A stretch of 64,000 bases of DNA, taken from assembly GCF_949987515.2 (NCBI RefSeq), contig NC_082684.1, positions 45,226,006 through 45,290,005 of the forward strand. The letters are read 5' to 3'. Below the pieces are notes generated by a model. The model worked only from the letters and a program-made list of their open reading frames with translations, was not told the DNA's origin and did not search any database. A program made the translations under genes and the position numbers. This document shows, one piece after another, positions 60,587 through 64,000 of this stretch (its first letter is position 1; each line of letters starts with the position of its first letter). This DNA comes from Delphinus delphis (lineage: Eukaryota; Chordata; Mammalia; Artiodactyla; Delphinidae).

Positions 60587-61880
60587 TATCCAATTAGAGT
60601 GGCTGAAATTATAAAGACTGACAATACCAAGTGTTGGTGAGGACATGGAATAACTACAACTCTCAAACAGTGCTGGTGAGAATCTAAAAATGGTGCAGCT
60701 GTTACCAAATCAGGGTTATTTTGCCCCAAGCACAGCAAGCCAAAACTCTGAGACCTTGAGGTTTGCAGCAAAGATAAGGTATGTGTGCAAGGCAGCCAAG
60801 AGAGCTGGGAGTGGAAGGGGTGGAATCTCAGATCCAGAATCCAGATCTGCCTCCCTAAGGCAAGGGGCTCGGGGTATTTATGGAATAAGGAATAAAGCAG
60901 CAGGGCGTCTGAGGTGTGGAGGGAGTGGGCAGCGTGGAGAAAGGTGATTGGTAAAAGATGTGGTAATGGTAATCTTTCTGCACAGGTGTAACTAAGATAC
61001 AGGGCCTCTGCACTCAAATGTGCAGGCACTTGGCAGGATCAGAGGGTGGAGTTTTCAGCCCTCTGACGTCTAAAGGTCACAGAGAGGTCACTCACACATG
61101 TCCAGTTGGAGGGTCAGTGGTCCTATCCAGTCTTAACCAGCTCAGCTCCAACTAGACACAGCTGACTCCAAGTTCCTGAAAACAACTCAGGCAAGCATCT
61201 TACCGTTTAAGCTACATGCTGCCTGGAGAACCTGCAAGTCGTAAAACCACCTTGATTAGGGAAGGCAGGAGAAAGGGATTTGACTAAGAATTACTCAGGG
61301 TTTCACAGCCATTTTGGAGAACAATTTGGCAGTTTCTTATAAAATTGAGCATAAACTTGTCGTGTGGCCAGCAGTTCCACACAGACTTCTACATGATTGT
61401 TCATAGAGTTTTATCCTCAATATGAAAACTCTATAACAACCCAAATATCTATCGAAAAGTGGATGGATACACAAACTGTGGTATAGCCACACAAAGGAAT
61501 ACTCTATACCAATTAAAAGGAATGATTCAAAGATATATGCAACAAAATAGATAAATCTTAAAATATTATGCTCAGAGAAATAAGCCAGACACAAAATAAT
61601 ACATAGTGCATGCTTCTATTTTTATGAAATTCTAGAGAAGACATTAATTATAGTGACAGCACATCAGTGGGTGCCTGGGGCCAGGAGTTTGGGGGGTAGG
61701 GGCATTGAGTGCAAAGGGCATGAGGAAACGTTTTTGGGTGATGGAAATGTAGATCTTGATTGTGGTGGTGGTTACAGGGGTGTATGCTTTCATCAGAACT
61801 GACTGAACTTTGTGCTTAAAATGAGTCCACTTTATTGTTTGTAAATTATATCTCAATAAGGTTGACAAAAAAAAAAAAAC
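60587..61880 (+). mobile_element. 5'-truncated old L1, split by an LTR
   Basis: 60587-60699 (ACCAAGTGTTGGTGAGGACA, CAAACAGTGCTGGTGAG, AAAATGGTGCAGC) continues after the LTR at 61306 (CAGCCATTTTGGAGAACAAT, CAATTTGGCAGTTTC) through ORF2 C-terminal and 3' UTR motifs (GGTGGTGGTTACAGGGGTGT). It ends in a poly(A) run at about 61867-61879. L1MA/L1MB-like in type. Confidence 0.88.
60700..61305 (-). mobile_element. Solo LTR, class I (gammaretrovirus-like), 606 bp, reverse
   Basis: On the minus strand it starts TGAAACCCTGAGTAATTC and ends CTGATTTGGTAACA (TG...CA). It is flanked by a 4-bp duplication CAGC (60696-60699 and 61306-61309), the size typical of class I elements. The minus-strand TATA-like box CATAAATA lies at 60875-60882. 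Downstream come a C-rich leader and the U5-like motif TTTGCTGCAAACCTC. The expected polyadenylation signal is degraded. No viral genes are present. The plus-strand 85-codon frame at 60690-60947 is antisense noise. Confidence 0.85.
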
Positions 61881-62000
61881 GGTTCCAGGCCCTGTGACAA
61901 AACTGCTGAATCAAACTCTCTGTAGGCTGGGCCCAGGGCATCAGTGTGTTTAACAGGCCCAACAGGGGATTCTGATTTTCACTAAGTTTGCAAATCATCT

Positions 62001-63484
62001 GATTACCATTTTACTGAGCTGGCTGAGAATACTGCAGCCATGGCTCCCTTCAGTGCTCTCTGTATCAACCTTGGCTTTTGGAGTGAGTGGTGGTGTCACA
62101 GTCTCTCAGTAGAGACTCCATTAAACTAGAAGAAACCTTGTAAGGCCACACAGGCCAATCCCAGGTATAAATCTGCTCCCTGGGTTCTGCCTAGTCTTAG
62201 TGCATGCAGTAGAAAGTTCCAGATACTCCTTGAAAAAGGCTCCCGAGTGGGCTTCCGACTCACAGTCCTCGACAGGGGACATTTCCAAATGGCAGCTCAA
62301 AGCCAAATCTCCCCAAAGTGAGCAAACGAGCTCCCCTTCCCCAAAGCTCCCACATGAGCCAAGCAATACTGCAGTCGAGTCTGTATTCCAAAAGCAGTGC
62401 AGTTTCTGAAGTTAGGTTATTTACTTTCCTTCTCACCTCTCTATGGAAATTAAGACAGTTGTGCACTGCATAGACTTACATGCAACTGTGCCTGATTAAA
62501 AAAAAGTCTCAACTTCAGGTTGTAGAAAATTACAATTTCCAACTAAAATAAATATGCCACTTTAAGGAAAGGATGAGTAATTCTGTGTCTGTGATGTTTC
62601 TTGGGATGGGTTCAGGGGTTTAGAGTGTAACGCAGTACAGGACTCTACCTGTGGTAAAGTGCTTCTCTACATCAGTAACGAGCACTCCAGGGTTTCTTCA
62701 GCCTGTTTGATTGTGTAAGGTAGCTTACTAGATGTTTAGCATACTGTAATTTGGAATGCAATGCATTATGGGTTAAATTACCACCCAAACACTACAAATA
62801 AATTACAGCCAGAGGTAGAAATGGATATTATATTGTCTTTGGCAGTAGAAATTTTACCTTCCTGGAGGCTGACGGCCTTGTCGTGATCAGGACTGCTGTT
62901 CCTCTGGCATCTGCATTAATAGAACAGATCACTGGTAAAACAGAGCTAGAGTCGCAAAGGACTGCTGTTACAGAACAGCTTGAATTACATTGTCTCCCGA
63001 CAATGTCAAAGAAAATTCAATACCCGAGTCAGAGGGACTTTTACAGGATTATTGGGAAGATGATTTTTATCATTGATGCTCTTATTTTTGTTCATGTGTT
63101 TAAAATTTTTGTTCAGTTTTAAAGCAGCCTGATTCTATAGAAAAATTCTTGATCTAGGTCTTTTCATTAAGTAAACCTGGAGTAGAGAAGCTCAACATCC
63201 CTAAATAATGTAAGACAAAATTACATGCACTCCACAACTCTCAGAAAAATAAATGATGGAACGAAATCTCCTTATTTCAGTGCATCTTGGATATATCTAG
63301 CATTAGAACAAAAAGGGAAAGGCTTTGGTGCTTCAAGAAAGCAGGTGAGAATATCTGTCACGTCCTAGCAGCAGTGTCTGGGACTGGGAACGTTACTCTG
63401 GAGTAACAGGGGTGGTAGCATTTGTAGTGGACATTACGGTAACGACTACTTACAGAGCACTATCTGTTGTGATGGTATACGTCC
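62001..63484. other. Unassigned, mostly unique non-coding sequence
   Basis: No repeat or gene recognised. 62690-62880 has the even, low-CpG, motif-rich look of a possible conserved non-coding element (see findings). Confidence 0.5.
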
Positions 63485-63720
63485 CAAAGAGTTGTGAAGA
63501 TGATCAAAACGATGTACAGGAAGCACTTAGTACAGTTCCCAGGGCATTGTGAGTGCTCAACACAGGGTGTAATTACCATCATCTTTGCCATCATTAACCC
63601 TATTTTAGAAATAGAGAAATTGAGGATCACAGAGACTCAGTAGCTTGTCTAGTGTCATAAAGTAGTGAGTGTCCTAACAGGAATCTAACTCGTGTCTGAC
63701 TGACCCTAAATCCATGGTTT
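63485..63720 (+). mobile_element. MIR-type fragments
   Basis: 63485-63575 (GTTGTGAAGATGATCAAAAC, AGCACTTAGTACAGTTCCCA) and 63595-63720 (CCCTATTTTAGAAATAGAGA, AATTGAGGATCACAGAGACT) match MIR-type motif order. Confidence 0.65.
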
Positions 63721-64000
63721 TAACCAATCTCTGCACCTTCTTGGTTTGTAGCTGCATGAGCCTGCTGAGAAAATTATTTCCCCAAACACCAAATTACTCT
63801 CTTGACCCAGGTAAATAACTGAGATTTTGGAAACAACTCAGAGGTCTATATTTACCTATTGCTGGGTCTCTAGTTAGAGCACCTGAGCCGAGTGAAGGGG
63901 GCCCACAGGCTGATGAGTGGGGGGGGGGGGCAGGGCAAAGCTGTGTCAGGCTAAGGGAGTGGCTTTGCGTACATCGCTATTGGAAGTACCCAGGCTCCTG
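63721..64000. other. Unassigned; contains a poly(G) run
   Basis: A pure G run at about 63919-63930 in otherwise unrecognised sequence, up to the window end. Confidence 0.6.

Larger units (their letters stand above)
60524..62000 (+). mobile_element. MER5A-type hAT element split by an L1
   Basis: Left piece 60524-60586 (GAGTTCTCAAACTTTGGTGT, CATCAGAGTCACCTAGGTGA) and right piece 61881-62000 (GGTTCCAGGCCCTGTGACAA, ACTGCTGAATCAAACTCTC, AACAGGGGATTCTGATTTTC) together make one MER5-type element. The L1 at 60587-61880 separates them. Confidence 0.82.

Noticed and set aside
60690..60947. 85-codon basic open frame
   Set aside because: It is antisense to the 606-bp LTR and is explained by that element.

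Overview
This 64 kb window is ordinary mammalian nuclear DNA, almost certainly from a cetacean (whale or dolphin) or a very close relative. It is AT-rich and intron- or intergene-like, with poly(A)-tailed retroelements throughout. The key evidence is about ten copies of tRNA-derived SINEs of the CHR type, which have a pol III A box and B box, a head starting GGGCTTCCCTGGTGGC, and sit next to a cetartiodactyl-type LINE-1. CHR SINEs mark cetaceans and hippopotamus. Nothing bacterial, viral-episomal or plasmid-like is present: no operons, no CRISPR array, and no RNA gene that I can support.

No complete protein-coding host gene is visible. Nearly all long reading frames come from L1 ORF1/ORF2 debris or SINEs. 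Two short segments look like possible internal exons: 17559-17671 on the plus strand and 45197-45362 on the minus strand. Both have consensus-like splice borders and an open frame, but I recognise neither protein. One non-repeat 206-codon frame (52999-53619, minus) is probably chance.

Layout: 1-8059 is mostly unique sequence with a MIR and a (TTCC)n tract. 8060-13330 is a reverse-oriented L1 block carrying a MER5A-like fragment, two SINEs and an intact-looking 326-bp solo LTR with a 6-bp target duplication. 13331-32079 mixes unique DNA, MER5A and MIR copies, four plus-strand SINEs, one minus-strand SINE, an L1-in-L1 nest and a long AT-rich field of decayed L1. 32093-37981 is a near full-length, dead L1 with target duplications. 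38639-41017 is a reverse L1 with a SINE inside. 41018-45782 is mostly unassigned and holds a perfect 16-bp-stem hairpin. 45793-46998 is a three-layer repeat nest. 47009-55671 contains old repeats and a MaLR-like LTR. 55687-56680 is a reverse L1 with a SINE. 59065-59510 is a hAT-type DNA transposon with a perfect 8-bp target duplication and a SINE inside. 60524-62000 is a MER5A interrupted by an L1, itself interrupted by a 606-bp class I-type LTR.

The value of the window lies in its readable insertion history: several nests have target duplications clear enough to order the events. I found no previously undescribed biological system. Repeat names come from recognition of consensus motifs and were not checked by database search.
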